NCBI RefSeq assembly: GCF_000173075.1
Contig: NZ_ABVL01000006.1
Span: forward strand, 248,001 to 312,000
Direction: 5' to 3'
DNA: 64,000 nt
Source: Chthoniobacter flavus Ellin428
Lineage (GTDB): Bacteria; Verrucomicrobiota; Verrucomicrobiia; Chthoniobacterales; Chthoniobacteraceae
Numbering within the stretch: the stretch's first letter is position 1; each line of letters begins with the position of its first letter. Below, in pieces: positions 35,386 through 44,853 of the stretch. The position numbers and the translations under genes were made by a program. The notes beneath the pieces are model-generated. The model made no database searches, was not told where the DNA came from, and saw only the letters and a program-made list of their open reading frames with translations.

Positions 35386-36654
35386 TCAGACGGAGGGCGG
35401 CTTCACCCTCAAGGTGAGCCCTTGTACGGCGGCGACCTCAACGAGCGCTCCGGCGTCGATAGGTTGATCGCTCACCGCGTTCCAATATTCGCCTTCGATG
35501 AAAACCTTGCCGCTGCCTTCGTCGATGCGGGTCAGGGCAGGGACGGTCTGGCCGATCATCGTCTCCGTGCCGACCTGGATCGGCAGCCGTTGCGCGCGCA
35601 GCCCTTGGCCGACGACGAAGATGAAGAAGAGTGCAGTGACAATTGTCGCAGGCAGGATGTAGCCGAGCGAAAGGCGGAAGTAAGGTCCGGCGTGGTCGAA
35701 GAGCAGGAGCGAGCCGAGCAGGAAGGCCACGATGCCGCCGCCGGTGAGGACACCGTGCGTAGGCGCGTAGACATCGATGAGAAAGAGGACCACGGCGAGG
35801 CCGATGAAGGCGACGCCCGCGGCATTCACCGGCAGGATCGCCGACATATAAAGCGCGAGAATGAGGGCGACAGCGCCGAGTACACCGGGCAGGATCACAC
35901 CGGGATTGCTGACCTCGCCGATCAAGCCATAGATCGCGATGAGCATGAGGAGGAACATGACCTCCGGCCGCCAGAGCCGTTGAAAGATGCGCTCCGACGG
36001 GGTCATGCCGATTTCGACGACGGTTGCGCCGCTGGTCTGCAATTTGTGCCCGTTGATTTCACGGCCGTTGAGTTGGGTGAGCAGGTCGTTCATGTCCTTC
36101 GCCACGATCTCGACGACTTTCTTTTCCAGCGCCTGGTCGGCGGTGATTGAGGCGCTTTCCTTCACCGATGAACGCGCCCACTCGACGTTGCGCTTCCGTC
36201 GCGCGGCGATGGATTCGATGTAACTCATCGAGTAACTCTCGAGCTTGGTCTTCATCGTTTCGTCCGGCTGCGAGGTGCTGCCGAGTTCGACCGGGTGCGC
36301 GGCGCCGATGGTGGTCGTGGGCGCCATCGCGGCGACATCCGCGGCGAGGGTGATGAAGCAACCGGCGCTCGCCGCCGTCGCGCCCGAGGGCGAGACATAG
36401 ACTACGGTGGGGACCGGCGAGGCGAGCAGGTCCTGCACGATGGATTTCGTCGAATCGAGCAGGCCGCCCGGCGTGTCGAGTTGAATGACAAGACACTGCG
36501 CGCCTTGCTTGCCGGATTCTCGCGTCGCGCGTCCGATGTAATTCGCCGTGGCCGGGCCGATCGGCCCGTCGACCTTGATCGTGGTTATCTTTTCCGCGCC
36601 GAAAAGAACGGTGGGGAAGAGCAGCACCGCAGCCAATCGCGCCAGGGCTTTCAT
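35386..36654 (-). CDS. nfeD: NfeD-like membrane serine protease (ClpP-type)
   Basis: A 422-residue long-form NfeD. Signal peptide ([18 protein letters not shown]); N-terminal ClpP-like serine protease domain with [14 protein letters not shown] near residue 60, the catalytic Ser in [13 protein letters not shown] near 97 (nucleophile inferred), and a Lys-containing region; then about four membrane helices ([43 protein letters not shown]) and a C-terminal OB-like soluble domain ([20 protein letters not shown]). NfeD cleaves stomatin/slipin tails, and the slipin gene follows downstream. Likely function is membrane quality control. Confidence 0.9.
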   Translation of the reverse strand: MKALARLAAVLLFPTVLFGAEKITTIKVDGPIGPATANYIGRATRESGKQGAQCLVIQLDTPGGLLDSTKSIVQDLLASPVPTVVYVSPSGATAASAGCFITLAADVAAMAPTTTIGAAHPVELGSTSQPDETMKTKLESYSMSYIESIAARRKRNVEWARSSVKESASITADQALEKKVVEIVAKDMNDLLTQLNGREINGHKLQTSGATVVEIGMTPSERIFQRLWRPEVMFLLMLIAIYGLIGEVSNPGVILPGVLGAVALILALYMSAILPVNAAGVAFIGLAVVLFLIDVYAPTHGVLTGGGIVAFLLGSLLLFDHAGPYFRLSLGYILPATIVTALFFIFVVGQGLRAQRLPIQVGTETMIGQTVPALTRIDEGSGKVFIEGEYWNAVSDQPIDAGALVEVAAVQGLTLRVKPPSV

Positions 36655-36708
36655 GCCCGTAGCCTAATGCCGGAAGGCAGTCGTTTCAATCCCGGCGGGG
36701 GCAGGATG

Positions 36709-36796
36709 TCTTAATCGTAATCCTTAATCTTTAATCCTCCCCCGTGCAGATGGAGATGTGTGATTAAGGATTGAGATTAAGGATTAAGGATTAAGA
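36709..36796. repeat. word palindrome D (ATTAAG/CTTAAT)
   Basis: The left arm (36709-36738) and right arm (36762-36796) are reverse complements composed of CTTAATC/GATTAAG words, with a short GC-rich loop. It lies 14 nt after the purC stop. The same word pattern makes up 52179-52250. Confidence 0.82.
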
Positions 36797-36810
36797 GCCG
36801 ACGAGTTGGC

Positions 36811-37698
36811 TTACACGCCGGCCAGGGCGCGGCCGGTGAGCCGCGAATACGCCTCGAGATATTTCTCGCTCGTCTTGTGCACGACATCCGCGGGCAGCGC
36901 TGGCGCCGGCGGAGTCTTGTCCCAGGTGAGCGTTTCGAGATAGTCGCGAACGAATTGCTTGTCGAAACTCGGCGGGCTGATGCCCAGCGCATACTGGTCC
37001 GCAGGCCAAAAGCGCGAGCTGTCCGGCGTGAGGCATTCGTCGATGAGAATGACGCGGTCATCGAGCAGGCCGAATTCAAATTTGGTGTCGGCGACGATGA
37101 TCCCGCGCTCCGCGGCATACGCCCGGCCTTCCTCATAAATGCGGATGCTCAACGTGCGCACCTGTTCCGCCACGTCATCCCCGACCAACCGGCGGCATTC
37201 GTCCCAATTGATATTCATGTCGTGCCCGCTCTCGGCTTTGGTCGACGGCGTGAAAATCGTCCCGGGCAACTTCTCCGCCTGGCGCAAACCCGCCGGGAGC
37301 TTGATCCCGCAGATCGTCTGTGACGCCTGGTATTCCTTCCACCCCGAGCCGGCCAGATAGCCGCGCACCACGCATTCCACGGGGAGCGGTTTCGCCTTTT
37401 TCACGACCATCGCGCGGCGCGCGAGTTGGGCGGCATACGGCTGAAGCGCTGCCGGGAAATCGGCCACTTCGGTGGCGACCACGTGGTTTTCCACAAAGCC
37501 GAATCGCTGAAACCAAAAGGCCGAGATGGAGGTCAGCACCGCGCCTTTGTGTGGAATGGGGTTTGGGAGAATGCAGTCAAAAGCGCTGATCCGGTCCGTG
37601 GCCACGAGCAGGAGGTGTTCGCCGAGATCGAAGATCTCGCGCACTTTGCCGCTGGCGATTTTGCGGATGCCGGGAAGGTCGAGGGTGAGGATTTCCAT
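36811..37698 (-). CDS. purC: phosphoribosylaminoimidazole-succinocarboxamide synthase
   Basis: A 295-residue SAICAR synthetase. ATG 37698 (MEILTLDLPGIRKIASGKVR) is chosen over 37734. Motifs: GKVREIFDLGEHLLLVATDR near 15-34 (ATP-binding), SAFWFQRF, VVRGYLAGSGWKEY near 113, GHDMNINWDEC near 155 and TKFEFG near 206. It joins aspartate to CAIR in purine synthesis. The protein is of normal length for the longer, eukaryote-like PurC form. No other pur gene is nearby; it lies between nfeD and maf on the same strand. Confidence 0.95.
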   Translation of the reverse strand: MEILTLDLPGIRKIASGKVREIFDLGEHLLLVATDRISAFDCILPNPIPHKGAVLTSISAFWFQRFGFVENHVVATEVADFPAALQPYAAQLARRAMVVKKAKPLPVECVVRGYLAGSGWKEYQASQTICGIKLPAGLRQAEKLPGTIFTPSTKAESGHDMNINWDECRRLVGDDVAEQVRTLSIRIYEEGRAYAAERGIIVADTKFEFGLLDDRVILIDECLTPDSSRFWPADQYALGISPPSFDKQFVRDYLETLTWDKTPPAPALPADVVHKTSEKYLEAYSRLTGRALAGV

Positions 37699-37846
37699 CC
37701 GCGGCAGCATGGGGGGACAGGCCGAAACAGCCAACTCTCAAAAGCTGGGAAAGCCGCCAGATATTTTAGCGTAGAGGGCGCAGCGCGGCAAAGCCGCAAC
37801 CAAAAGGGGAGCCACGAACATTCGAAAAGACAGGGAAGGGAAAGTG

Positions 37847-38191
37847 ACCCGCGAATCACCCGAATGACGCGAATGATCTGCCCTCATTCGTGTTATTTGC
37901 GTGATTCGCGGGCCAAAAATTCTACGCGTCGTGCGGACATTTTCATGGTTAGCACTGCAGAGGACGCGGAAACGCAGAGGGCCGCAGAGGGAACCACGGA
38001 TTACGGGTTGCACGGATTAAAGAAATCGAACCGGCACTGCCTTCAATTCCGAGGAGGAATGGAACCGCCGGAACTCTCGCGCGAAGCCATCCGGCGCGCC
38101 GTTCCGGGGCGCGCTCTCCTGATCGCTGAGAGTAACACGCTTCTTCATCTTTTCCTCCTCTGCGGCCCTCTGCGTTCTCCGCGTCCTCTGC
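37847..38191. repeat. word palindromes E and F between purC and maf
   Basis: This 521-bp gap has no gene, but it has two palindromes. E: 37847-37875 with 37884-37914, built of CCGCGAATG-type words as in palindrome C. F: 37957-37990 with 38157-38191, a 34-35-bp arm pair that matches except for one gap or substitution (GCAGAGG/CCTCTGC words), enclosing about 166 bp. F ends 28 nt from the maf stop. Confidence 0.85.
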
Positions 38192-38219
38192 GTTTAAAAC
38201 GCCTTTCCGAGGCGGAGCT

Positions 38220-38798
38220 TTACGCCGTCGCCTGCAAGAATTCCTCCAGCGCCGCCGCGAGCGCCTCCATCGGGAGGCCGATGACGTTGGTGAACGAGCC
38301 CTCGATGCTGTCGATGAGCTCGCCACGGTCTTCCTGCGCGGCGTAGGAGCCGGCTTTATCCAGCGGGCCGATGCGGGCAAGGTAGGCGCGCAATTGGGCG
38401 TCGGTCAGCTTGCGGAAATGGACGCGGGTGACTTCGATGAAACCGCGCTCCCGGCCGGATTCTTCGTGGCGTAGCCAGACGCCGGAGTAGACGTCGTGGC
38501 TCTTCCCGTTGAGCCGTTTCACCATGGCAAAGGCGGCGTCCATATTGGCGGGCTTGCCGAGCACCTCGCCTTCGAAGGCGACCACGGTATCCACGCCGAG
38601 GACGAGGGCGTGCGGTTCCTGGCGGGCGATGGCGTGGGCCTTGGCGCGGGCATTGAAAAGCGTGATCTCGCCCGGTGAAAGGTGCGGCGCCATGATTTCA
38701 GTGACCTCCGCCGGTGTGACGCGGAAGTTGTAGCCGTGCTTGAGCAGCAAATGTCTGCGGCGCGGCGAAGCGGAAGCTAGGGTCAGCGGCAACGACAT
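38220..38798 (-). CDS. maf: Maf family nucleoside-triphosphate pyrophosphatase
   Basis: A 192-residue Maf protein of normal size: LTLASASPRRRHLL near the start (SxSPRR), a Glu-containing segment, DTVVAFEGEVLGKPAN near 70 (catalytic Asp) and AGSYAAQEDRGELIDSIEGS near 150. Maf enzymes hydrolyse dTTP/UTP or modified NTPs for housekeeping and are linked to septum formation. It is last in a group read gcvT-gcvH-DUF4412-like-maf with short gaps. Confidence 0.93.
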   Translation of the reverse strand: MSLPLTLASASPRRRHLLLKHGYNFRVTPAEVTEIMAPHLSPGEITLFNARAKAHAIARQEPHALVLGVDTVVAFEGEVLGKPANMDAAFAMVKRLNGKSHDVYSGVWLRHEESGRERGFIEVTRVHFRKLTDAQLRAYLARIGPLDKAGSYAAQEDRGELIDSIEGSFTNVIGLPMEALAAALEEFLQATA

Positions 38799-38825
38799 AG
38801 AGCGCGGCGGTGAGAGCCGCGCCAG

Positions 38826-39488
38826 CTACTTCGGCTGAAAATTGAGCTCAGGCGAGGAAATTTCTTTGTATCCTGCCGGGATATCGAACGACTTCGGGTC
38901 GACGTTTTCCTCCTTCGCCGAGATGATCGTGGTGGTCACCTTTTTTCCGTTGAGGACGATCTCCGTCTTCATCGGCATCCCCGGCATATCCTTGATTTCC
39001 GGCATGAGCCCCTTGCCCATGGCGGAGATGGTGCCCGCCTGGAATTGATCGAGCTGCGTGAGCACACTCTGGTAGTTGGGAAAATCCTTCGCGATCCAAT
39101 AGGTGGCCGTGAGCGCGCCCGCGCCGGCGGTGAAGATTTCGCAGTCGTAGGCGTCGATCTTTTCCTTCTTCCCGGAATCCTGCAGCTTCGCCGGCTCCGT
39201 GCCGGCGCGGAATTTTTGCAGCTCCTCCATCATCTTCTTCGTCTGCTCGGCGGTCACTTTGAGATAGGTCCGGCCGCTGTGCATGAGCGTGATCATCTCC
39301 CCGGTGGCGCCATTCGTGATCGTGCTCGCGGACGGGCTGAGGTCCGCGCGGGCTTTGTTGCCCTTGATCTTGATCGTCTGCGTGCTGTTTTGTCCGCCGC
39401 CTTCCACCTTCTGCACGACCACCAGGTCCGCATGCAGGCAGACGGTGACGGCGAGGGACGCGGCGACCCCGAGGAAAAACGTTTTCAC
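38826..39488 (-). CDS. exported DUF4412-like protein
   Basis: A 220-residue protein with a signal peptide (FFLGVAASLAVTVCLHA) and the DUF4412 pattern: VEGGGQNSTQTIKIKGNKAR, LMHSGRTYLKVTAEQTKKM, CEIFTAG, WIAKDFPNYQ, and a C-terminal KEENVDPKSFDIPAGY. The fold resembles LolA/LolB-type lipid-binding proteins, but the role is unknown. It lies 11 bp after gcvH and 27 bp before maf. Confidence 0.72.
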   Translation of the reverse strand: MKTFFLGVAASLAVTVCLHADLVVVQKVEGGGQNSTQTIKIKGNKARADLSPSASTITNGATGEMITLMHSGRTYLKVTAEQTKKMMEELQKFRAGTEPAKLQDSGKKEKIDAYDCEIFTAGAGALTATYWIAKDFPNYQSVLTQLDQFQAGTISAMGKGLMPEIKDMPGMPMKTEIVLNGKKVTTTIISAKEENVDPKSFDIPAGYKEISSPELNFQPK

Positions 39489-39499
39489 GAGGGAAAATA

Positions 39500-39904
39500 C
39501 TACACGCCTTCGCCGGCGCCACTGGCTCCGCCAATCTGCTCGCGATATTGCGCGGGACTCTTCAACTCCTCGATTTCTTCACCGGCCTCGACCTTGATCT
39601 TGAAGATCCAGCCTTCGCCGTAGGGGTCGGTATTGATCAGCGCGGGATTCTTCGAGAGCGCGTCATTGGCGGCGAGGACGGTGCCGGAAATGGGCGAGTA
39701 GATATCGCTCGCGGCCTTCACGGATTCCACCACCGCGATCTGCTGGCCGGCGGTGACTTGCGCTCCGACCTTGGGCAGCTCGACATACACCACGTCGGTC
39801 AACTCCGCCTGGGCGTGATCGGTGATGCCGACCGTGCCTTCGGCGCCGTCGAGGCGGATCCATTCGTGAGTGGCAGCATATTGGAGATTTTCAGGAACGT
39901 TCAT
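39500..39904 (-). CDS. gcvH: glycine cleavage system H protein
   Basis: A 134-residue lipoyl carrier, slightly long at the C-terminus. It has [20 protein letters not shown] near 15-34 and the lipoylation site [16 protein letters not shown] with Lys near 62. It shuttles the aminomethyl group between GcvP and GcvT. It follows gcvT with 23 bp between. No gcvP in the window. Confidence 0.96.
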   Translation of the reverse strand: MNVPENLQYAATHEWIRLDGAEGTVGITDHAQAELTDVVYVELPKVGAQVTAGQQIAVVESVKAASDIYSPISGTVLAANDALSKNPALINTDPYGEGWIFKIKVEAGEEIEELKSPAQYREQIGGASGAGEGV

Positions 39905-39927
39905 GGTGCGAGGTATGTGGGGAAAAA

Positions 39928-41043
39928 TCAGTTGCTGGCCGTGCCGGCGCGATGCAGCGGTTTCTTTTCGATAGTCGCCGGGAACCGTCGTCCGCGGATT
40001 TCAATTTCGATCTGTTCGTTGATCCGCGCGAACTCGGTCGGGATGTAAGCCATGCCGATGCCCACCTTGAGGGTGGGGGAGAGCGTGCCGCTGGTCGTCT
40101 CGGCGATCTTCTTGTCACCCTTGTAGACCGCGTAGTGCGAGCGGGGCGGCGGGCACGTTTCCGTCATCTTGAAGGGTACGAGGCGGCGCTTCACGCCTTC
40201 CTGCCGCTGTTTCGTGAGCGCGTCCTTGCCGATGAAGTTCGGCTTCTGCAGGTCGACGAAAATGGAAAGCCCGGCTTCGATCGGCGTCGTGTCCGGCAGG
40301 AGATCGGAGCCGTTGAGCGGATAGCACATCTCCAGGCGCAACGTATCGCGCGCGCCCAGGCCGCAGGGCTTGATGTCAAATTCCGCGCCCTTGCGCAGGA
40401 TGTCGTTCCACGATTTCACCGCGCGGTTCGCCACGCAGAAAACCTCGAAGCCATCCTCGCCGGTGTAACCGGTGCGGGCGATGAAGTAAGTCTCGTCGTC
40501 GATCACGGCACGGAGGATTTCATTGCGGGCCGGCCGCGAGTATTTGCCCTGGAAAAAGGCATCGAAAAGCTGGGCGGAACGCGGCCCTTGCACGGCGAGG
40601 CCGGCGAAGTCGGCGCTCCGATTCTGAAAGTCAACGCCCGGCGCGAGATGCGATTTCATCCAGGCGAAATCCTCGTCGATCTTCCCCGCATTGACCACGA
40701 GCAGGTAATTCTCCTCGCCGATGCGGTAGACGATGAGGTCATCGATGACCCCGCCGCCGTCGTTGAGCAGGAAGGTGTACTGGCATTCGCCCACCGCAAG
40801 CCGCTCCACGTTGTTGGTCAGCAGGCCATTCAGCCAGGCGAGCGCGCCGGGGCCTTCGGCGAAAAATTGCCCCATGTGGGAAATATCGAATATGCCAAGA
40901 TTGCTGCGCACGGCATTGTGCTCGTCGATGATCCCGGAGTATTGCACCGGCATCGACCAACCACCGAAATCCACCATTTTGGCGCCAAGGCGCACGTGTT
41001 CATCGTGGAGTGGGGTCTGTTTTAGGGCTTGAGCTGCGGACAC
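39928..41043 (-). CDS. gcvT: glycine cleavage system aminomethyltransferase (T protein)
   Basis: A 371-residue folate-binding protein with [20 protein letters not shown] at the start, FDISHMGQF near 54, [14 protein letters not shown] near 187 and [20 protein letters not shown] near 230, matching GcvT. It transfers the methylene group to tetrahydrofolate and releases ammonia. It heads the group gcvT-gcvH-DUF4412-like-maf. The 70-107 bp to the divergent rhomboid gene has no glycine-riboswitch pattern that I can see. Confidence 0.96.
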   Translation of the reverse strand: MSAAQALKQTPLHDEHVRLGAKMVDFGGWSMPVQYSGIIDEHNAVRSNLGIFDISHMGQFFAEGPGALAWLNGLLTNNVERLAVGECQYTFLLNDGGGVIDDLIVYRIGEENYLLVVNAGKIDEDFAWMKSHLAPGVDFQNRSADFAGLAVQGPRSAQLFDAFFQGKYSRPARNEILRAVIDDETYFIARTGYTGEDGFEVFCVANRAVKSWNDILRKGAEFDIKPCGLGARDTLRLEMCYPLNGSDLLPDTTPIEAGLSIFVDLQKPNFIGKDALTKQRQEGVKRRLVPFKMTETCPPPRSHYAVYKGDKKIAETTSGTLSPTLKVGIGMAYIPTEFARINEQIEIEIRGRRFPATIEKKPLHRAGTASN

Positions 41044-41150
41044 GCCCGGCAGCGTAAGTGGTGGCGTGAACGTGTCAACCTGCTAGGGGCAGAAAGGATT
41101 CGCCGGTTGCAATTATGACAGGGGAATTCAAAGTCTGCGCAACCCGACTC

Positions 41151-41963
41151 ATGAATTGGATCACTCGCGCCGAACGCCGCTTTGGACATCTCGCCATTCC
41201 CAACCTGATCCGGGTGATTACGGGGTTCAGCGCGCTGGTCTTCATCCTGTATAAGCTGGTCAACCCGCACCTCATCGAGGTCCTCGCGCTCGATCCCCAG
41301 GCGGTGATGCGCGGGCAGGTCTGGCGGCTCGTGACCTACATTTTCATCCCCTCCATCGGCAGCCCGATCATCGACTGGATCTGGGCGGCATTCTACATCG
41401 GGTACATGTGGTGGATCGGCGATGGCTTGGAGAACGCCATGGGCAGTTTTCGGGTCAATGTCTTCTATCTCCTCGGGATGATCGGTGTAACCATCGCGGC
41501 TTTCTACACCAGGTCCGGTTTTGCCGCCGCCATGCTCAATAGTTCGCTCTTGTTCGCGTTTGCGCGTTTCTACCCGGAGGAGATGATTTATTTGATGGGG
41601 CTCGTCCCGGTGAAGGTGAAATGGCTGGCGTGGATCTCCGGCATTTTCCTCGTGCTCGGCTTTCTGGCGAATGGGTGGAGCTATCGCATTTCCCTCCTCG
41701 TGGCTTTCGCGAATTATTTCATTTTTTTCGGCCGCGAGATTTTCCAGGACGCAGTCCATCGACGCGAGGTCCATGGGCGGCGCATGCGCTTCGAGGCGGC
41801 GCGTCGCCCCGACGAGGAGGCGATGCATCGTTGTGCGACCTGTGGCCGTACGGAAATCCAGGCGCCGGATCTCGAATTTCGCGTCGCACGGGATGGTCAG
41901 GAATACTGTGTGGAGCATCTGCCAAAAGCGCCCACACCGCCGGCGCCGCCAGCGGCGCAATAG
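41151..41963 (+). CDS. rhomboid-fold membrane protein without the catalytic serine, with C-terminal Cys motif
   Basis: About 270 residues (the start could also be ATG 41115). It has five or six membrane helices (VITGFSALVFILYKLV, IDWIWAAFYIGYMWWIG, FLLGMIGVTIAAFY-like, VKWLAWISGIFLVLGFLA) and the rhomboid topology with WRLVTYIFIP near the start. The rhomboid GxSG serine motif is not seen; the equivalent region reads AAAMLNSSLLFAFA. The soluble tail has CATCGRTEI and later CVEHL, a possible zinc site. It is probably a pseudoprotease. Divergent from gcvT. Confidence 0.7.
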   Translation: MNWITRAERRFGHLAIPNLIRVITGFSALVFILYKLVNPHLIEVLALDPQAVMRGQVWRLVTYIFIPSIGSPIIDWIWAAFYIGYMWWIGDGLENAMGSFRVNVFYLLGMIGVTIAAFYTRSGFAAAMLNSSLLFAFARFYPEEMIYLMGLVPVKVKWLAWISGIFLVLGFLANGWSYRISLLVAFANYFIFFGREIFQDAVHRREVHGRRMRFEAARRPDEEAMHRCATCGRTEIQAPDLEFRVARDGQEYCVEHLPKAPTPPAPPAAQ

Positions 41964-42053
41964 CGGTTCGATCGGGTTCTTCGACTACGTGCCCGCCGCC
42001 TTCGCCCTCGGGCACTCCGCTCAGAATGACCGCGGGAGGGACGCGTCCCGCCT
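41964..42053. repeat. palindromic intergenic stretch between convergent genes
   Basis: Hairpin GTGCCCG (41989-41995) with CGGGCAC (42009-42015), followed by the palindrome GGGACGCGTCCC (42038-42049). It sits between two convergent stops (41963 and 42054), so it could terminate both. Confidence 0.55.
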
Positions 42054-44747
42054 CTACCGCGAATCCGGATGCTCGCGGGCGCCTTCGGCTTCCACGATTG
42101 GCCAGGTCGCGCGATCGGGGCTGGCGTACGGACCCATCTTCTCCACCGGGATCGGCTTGAAACCGAGAGCCCACGCGGGCGAATCGGTCGCGAGCCGGTA
42201 GTCGTCCTTGTCCGCGTCGAGGAATTTCGGATCGGCGATGACGCTGTGCTGATCGCCGAGCGCCTGCCAGCTTTGCCATTCGTTCAGTGATTCGGTTTCC
42301 TCGAGCGCGACATCGGCCGCGTAGAGCGAACCTTTCTCCGCCGGCCAGTCGAAGCGAATGCGGAAATTCTTCATCGCCTCGTGGTAACCCTTCTCGCCTT
42401 TCGCGGGGATGCTGAAGGCGAATTCGAATTCCTGCCAATCCTTCGTGACCTTCGCCTCCGCCGGCGCACTGGCCCAGAAATGTCCCGGCTGCCCATTCTT
42501 CGGCGGCAGGTAAAACTGCACCATCAGCGAAGCCTTGGCGCTGTCCACGTCGGTATGCATCCGCGCCTTCAGGCGATAGGCCGCACCGGGCTTCAATTCG
42601 ATCTCGTGGCTGATGACGATCGGATAATTGTCCCGCTTCTTTTCGTGGTTGAAGGCGGCGTCGATGCGCAGGATGCCTTCATCGTTTTGCTCGATCATGC
42701 CGGCGGTGCCGCCGGGCGTGTGGATCTGCCACTGCCATTCTTCCGGCAGGGCATTGACGCCGCCGGATTTGAAATGCGGATTCGGAGCGAGATTGCCGCC
42801 GATGACTTTGCCGGCCTTGCGCTGGCCAGTTTTGATCGGCAGGCCGTAGTGCCAGTAGAGATTGTCGTCGAAGTGATTCCGCTCCGGGTTGAAGTTCACC
42901 ACGTTCAGCGCCTTCGCCTCGGGATTTTTCCACGCGATGATGTTGCGCGTGAAGACGTCGCCGGACATCACGCGGCCTTCGCTGTCGGGGATCTTTTCCG
43001 GCGGGACGTCCATGCCGCGCATGTCCTTCCACGCGGGCAGATGCGCGACCGACTCATAGCCTTTGATCATCTGCGGCAACGTCGTTTCCCAGAAGTGTTG
43101 CTTCACCGTCCAGCCGTTGAATTCCCACTGCCGCAGGCCGCCTTCGACGAAGATATTGTTCTCCACGCGGCAATCGCGCGCGCTGTGCCCGTGGAGGCAG
43201 GAGCGGCCGCAGCGAGCGACGATGTTGCCGATGACGTCCACGCCGCCGGAATTGTCGTCGAGATAAATGCCCCACGCGAAATAGGGCGAGGTCCACTTGC
43301 CGTTCCAACCGAAGCCGAGCACGTCGTGGATGAAATTGTAGCGGATGACCGTGCCTCGCGGGCTGATCCAATCGCGTCCGCCGCAGTAGGTCGCCCCCAC
43401 GTCTTCGGTCTCCAGCGCGATGTGGCGCAGGTGATTGTATTCGAGGATGTGATTGTTGCCGGTGAACTGGATGGCGAAACGCGGCGTGTCGTGAATGAGG
43501 CAGTGCGAGACCCGCTGGCCGACGCCTTGGAGAGCGACACCCACGCCTTGTTTGTAATAGACGCCGACGTGATGGATGTAGCAGTTATCGACGAAGTTAT
43601 TCGCCGAGGTGAGCGTGGGCCGATCGCCGCCGCTCAGGCTCACGCCGCTGCTGCCGGTCCGTGAAATGTCACAGCCGACGATGCCGTTGTCCGCGCCATC
43701 GTGGATGACGAGGCCGGTGCCGCTGAAGTCGCCGACGTTGCGCACCGTGCAGGCCACGATGCGGCAGTGGTTGCACTTCGAGAGCACCACCGCGCTGCCG
43801 TCCGCGCACTCCAGGGTCAGCCCGCGCAGGGTGAAGTAATTCGCGCTCTCGACCTTGATGATATCGCGCACGGTCGGCGCGTAAGCCGGCGCGCTCTCGA
43901 GCGGGGCGGGCGGCTTGAAGTAGAGATGCCAGGATTCCTTGTCGAGATACCACTCGCCGGGCGCATCGAGGTCTTCGAGCGCGCCTTGGAAATAGTAGCG
44001 GTCATTCGCGCGCATCGCGTAGCTGCCGTCCTTCGCGGTGGTGATGGTGTGCTTCTCCGCGTCCACGCTCTTCACGCGCAGAATGTCGTTCCACCAATTG
44101 TAGCGCGGGAAGACGAAGACTTCGACGTCCTGTGGGCGCTTCCACTCGCGCCAGTCCTGTGGCTTCACGAGCAACGTGTGCCGGTCCTCACCTTCCTTGT
44201 CGGCATACATCGGCCACATCTCGCCATCCGCGTAAGCCCAGCCGCCGCTGTAGGGATGCTGCGGGTCGTAGTTCGGGTAGCGGGCGAGGATCTGGCGCTG
44301 CCCGCCAAAGAGGAATTGCTTGAACGGTTTCCCCGTGAAGCCCTGCGCGGCGACGTCGGTCTGGTAGATGCCGTCCTTCCACTCGGTCCAGTTATGGATT
44401 TGCACTCCGCCGATGAGGACCGGCTTTTCGTTTTCGTAAGCGCGCCAGACGACCGGCGCCTCGGCGGTGCCGGTGTCCCGGGCGTCGAAGGCCAGGCCTT
44501 GCGCGAGCTCGTGCACGCCTTCGCGGATTTGCACGGTCTTGGGTGAAGTGTCCCCGCCGGTGATGGCCGTGCGCACCGCAGTCTGCGCTTGCTTGAGCGT
44601 TTGGAAAGGGCCGTCGGTTTTCTCGGGATTGGGCGTCGCGAGTTTGCCGGACCATTGGTCGTTGCCGTCCTTGGCGACATACCAGTCGGTGGCGTGAGCC
44701 GCCGTCGCGAGAGCGGCGATAAGGAAGAGAGTGAGATACGGTTTCAT
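42054..44747 (-). CDS. secreted right-handed beta-helix protein with C-terminal carbohydrate-binding-like domain
   Basis: An 897-residue exported protein: signal peptide (LTLFLIAALATAAHA), then DWYVAKDGNDQWSG at the start of the mature chain, common in pectate-lyase-like and other polysaccharide-acting proteins. Residues about 290-560 are parallel beta-helix repeats (FTLRGLTLECADG, GLVIHDGADNGIVGCDISR, VIGNIVARCGRSCLHGH). Residues about 640-850 form a jelly-roll with EIELKPGAAYRLKARMHTD. It is probably a polysaccharide lyase or hydrolase or a carbohydrate-binding surface protein; no catalytic residues are certain. Confidence 0.75.
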   Translation of the reverse strand: MKPYLTLFLIAALATAAHATDWYVAKDGNDQWSGKLATPNPEKTDGPFQTLKQAQTAVRTAITGGDTSPKTVQIREGVHELAQGLAFDARDTGTAEAPVVWRAYENEKPVLIGGVQIHNWTEWKDGIYQTDVAAQGFTGKPFKQFLFGGQRQILARYPNYDPQHPYSGGWAYADGEMWPMYADKEGEDRHTLLVKPQDWREWKRPQDVEVFVFPRYNWWNDILRVKSVDAEKHTITTAKDGSYAMRANDRYYFQGALEDLDAPGEWYLDKESWHLYFKPPAPLESAPAYAPTVRDIIKVESANYFTLRGLTLECADGSAVVLSKCNHCRIVACTVRNVGDFSGTGLVIHDGADNGIVGCDISRTGSSGVSLSGGDRPTLTSANNFVDNCYIHHVGVYYKQGVGVALQGVGQRVSHCLIHDTPRFAIQFTGNNHILEYNHLRHIALETEDVGATYCGGRDWISPRGTVIRYNFIHDVLGFGWNGKWTSPYFAWGIYLDDNSGGVDVIGNIVARCGRSCLHGHSARDCRVENNIFVEGGLRQWEFNGWTVKQHFWETTLPQMIKGYESVAHLPAWKDMRGMDVPPEKIPDSEGRVMSGDVFTRNIIAWKNPEAKALNVVNFNPERNHFDDNLYWHYGLPIKTGQRKAGKVIGGNLAPNPHFKSGGVNALPEEWQWQIHTPGGTAGMIEQNDEGILRIDAAFNHEKKRDNYPIVISHEIELKPGAAYRLKARMHTDVDSAKASLMVQFYLPPKNGQPGHFWASAPAEAKVTKDWQEFEFAFSIPAKGEKGYHEAMKNFRIRFDWPAEKGSLYAADVALEETESLNEWQSWQALGDQHSVIADPKFLDADKDDYRLATDSPAWALGFKPIPVEKMGPYASPDRATWPIVEAEGAREHPDSR

Positions 44748-44764
44748 TTCAAAACGGATGATGG

Positions 44765-44840
44765 GCGGAGATCGAAGATGGGAGTTCGAAGATCGGAAAA
44801 GCGTTCTGCCGATCTCCTAACTTCGATCTTCGATTTCCGC
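44765..44840. repeat. word palindrome G (ATCGAAG/CTTCGAT)
   Basis: Arms 44765-44798 and 44805-44840 are reverse complements with GCGGAGATCGAAG-type words and a 6-nt loop. It ends 13 nt from the trpD stop and lies before the beta-helix gene. Several internal mismatches remain. Confidence 0.78.
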
Positions 44841-44853
44841 GCTTCGCCAATGC

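Noticed and set aside
41044-41150. possible glycine riboswitch before gcvT
   Set aside because: The gap is too short and I do not see the paired aptamer or the conserved bulges of the glycine motif.
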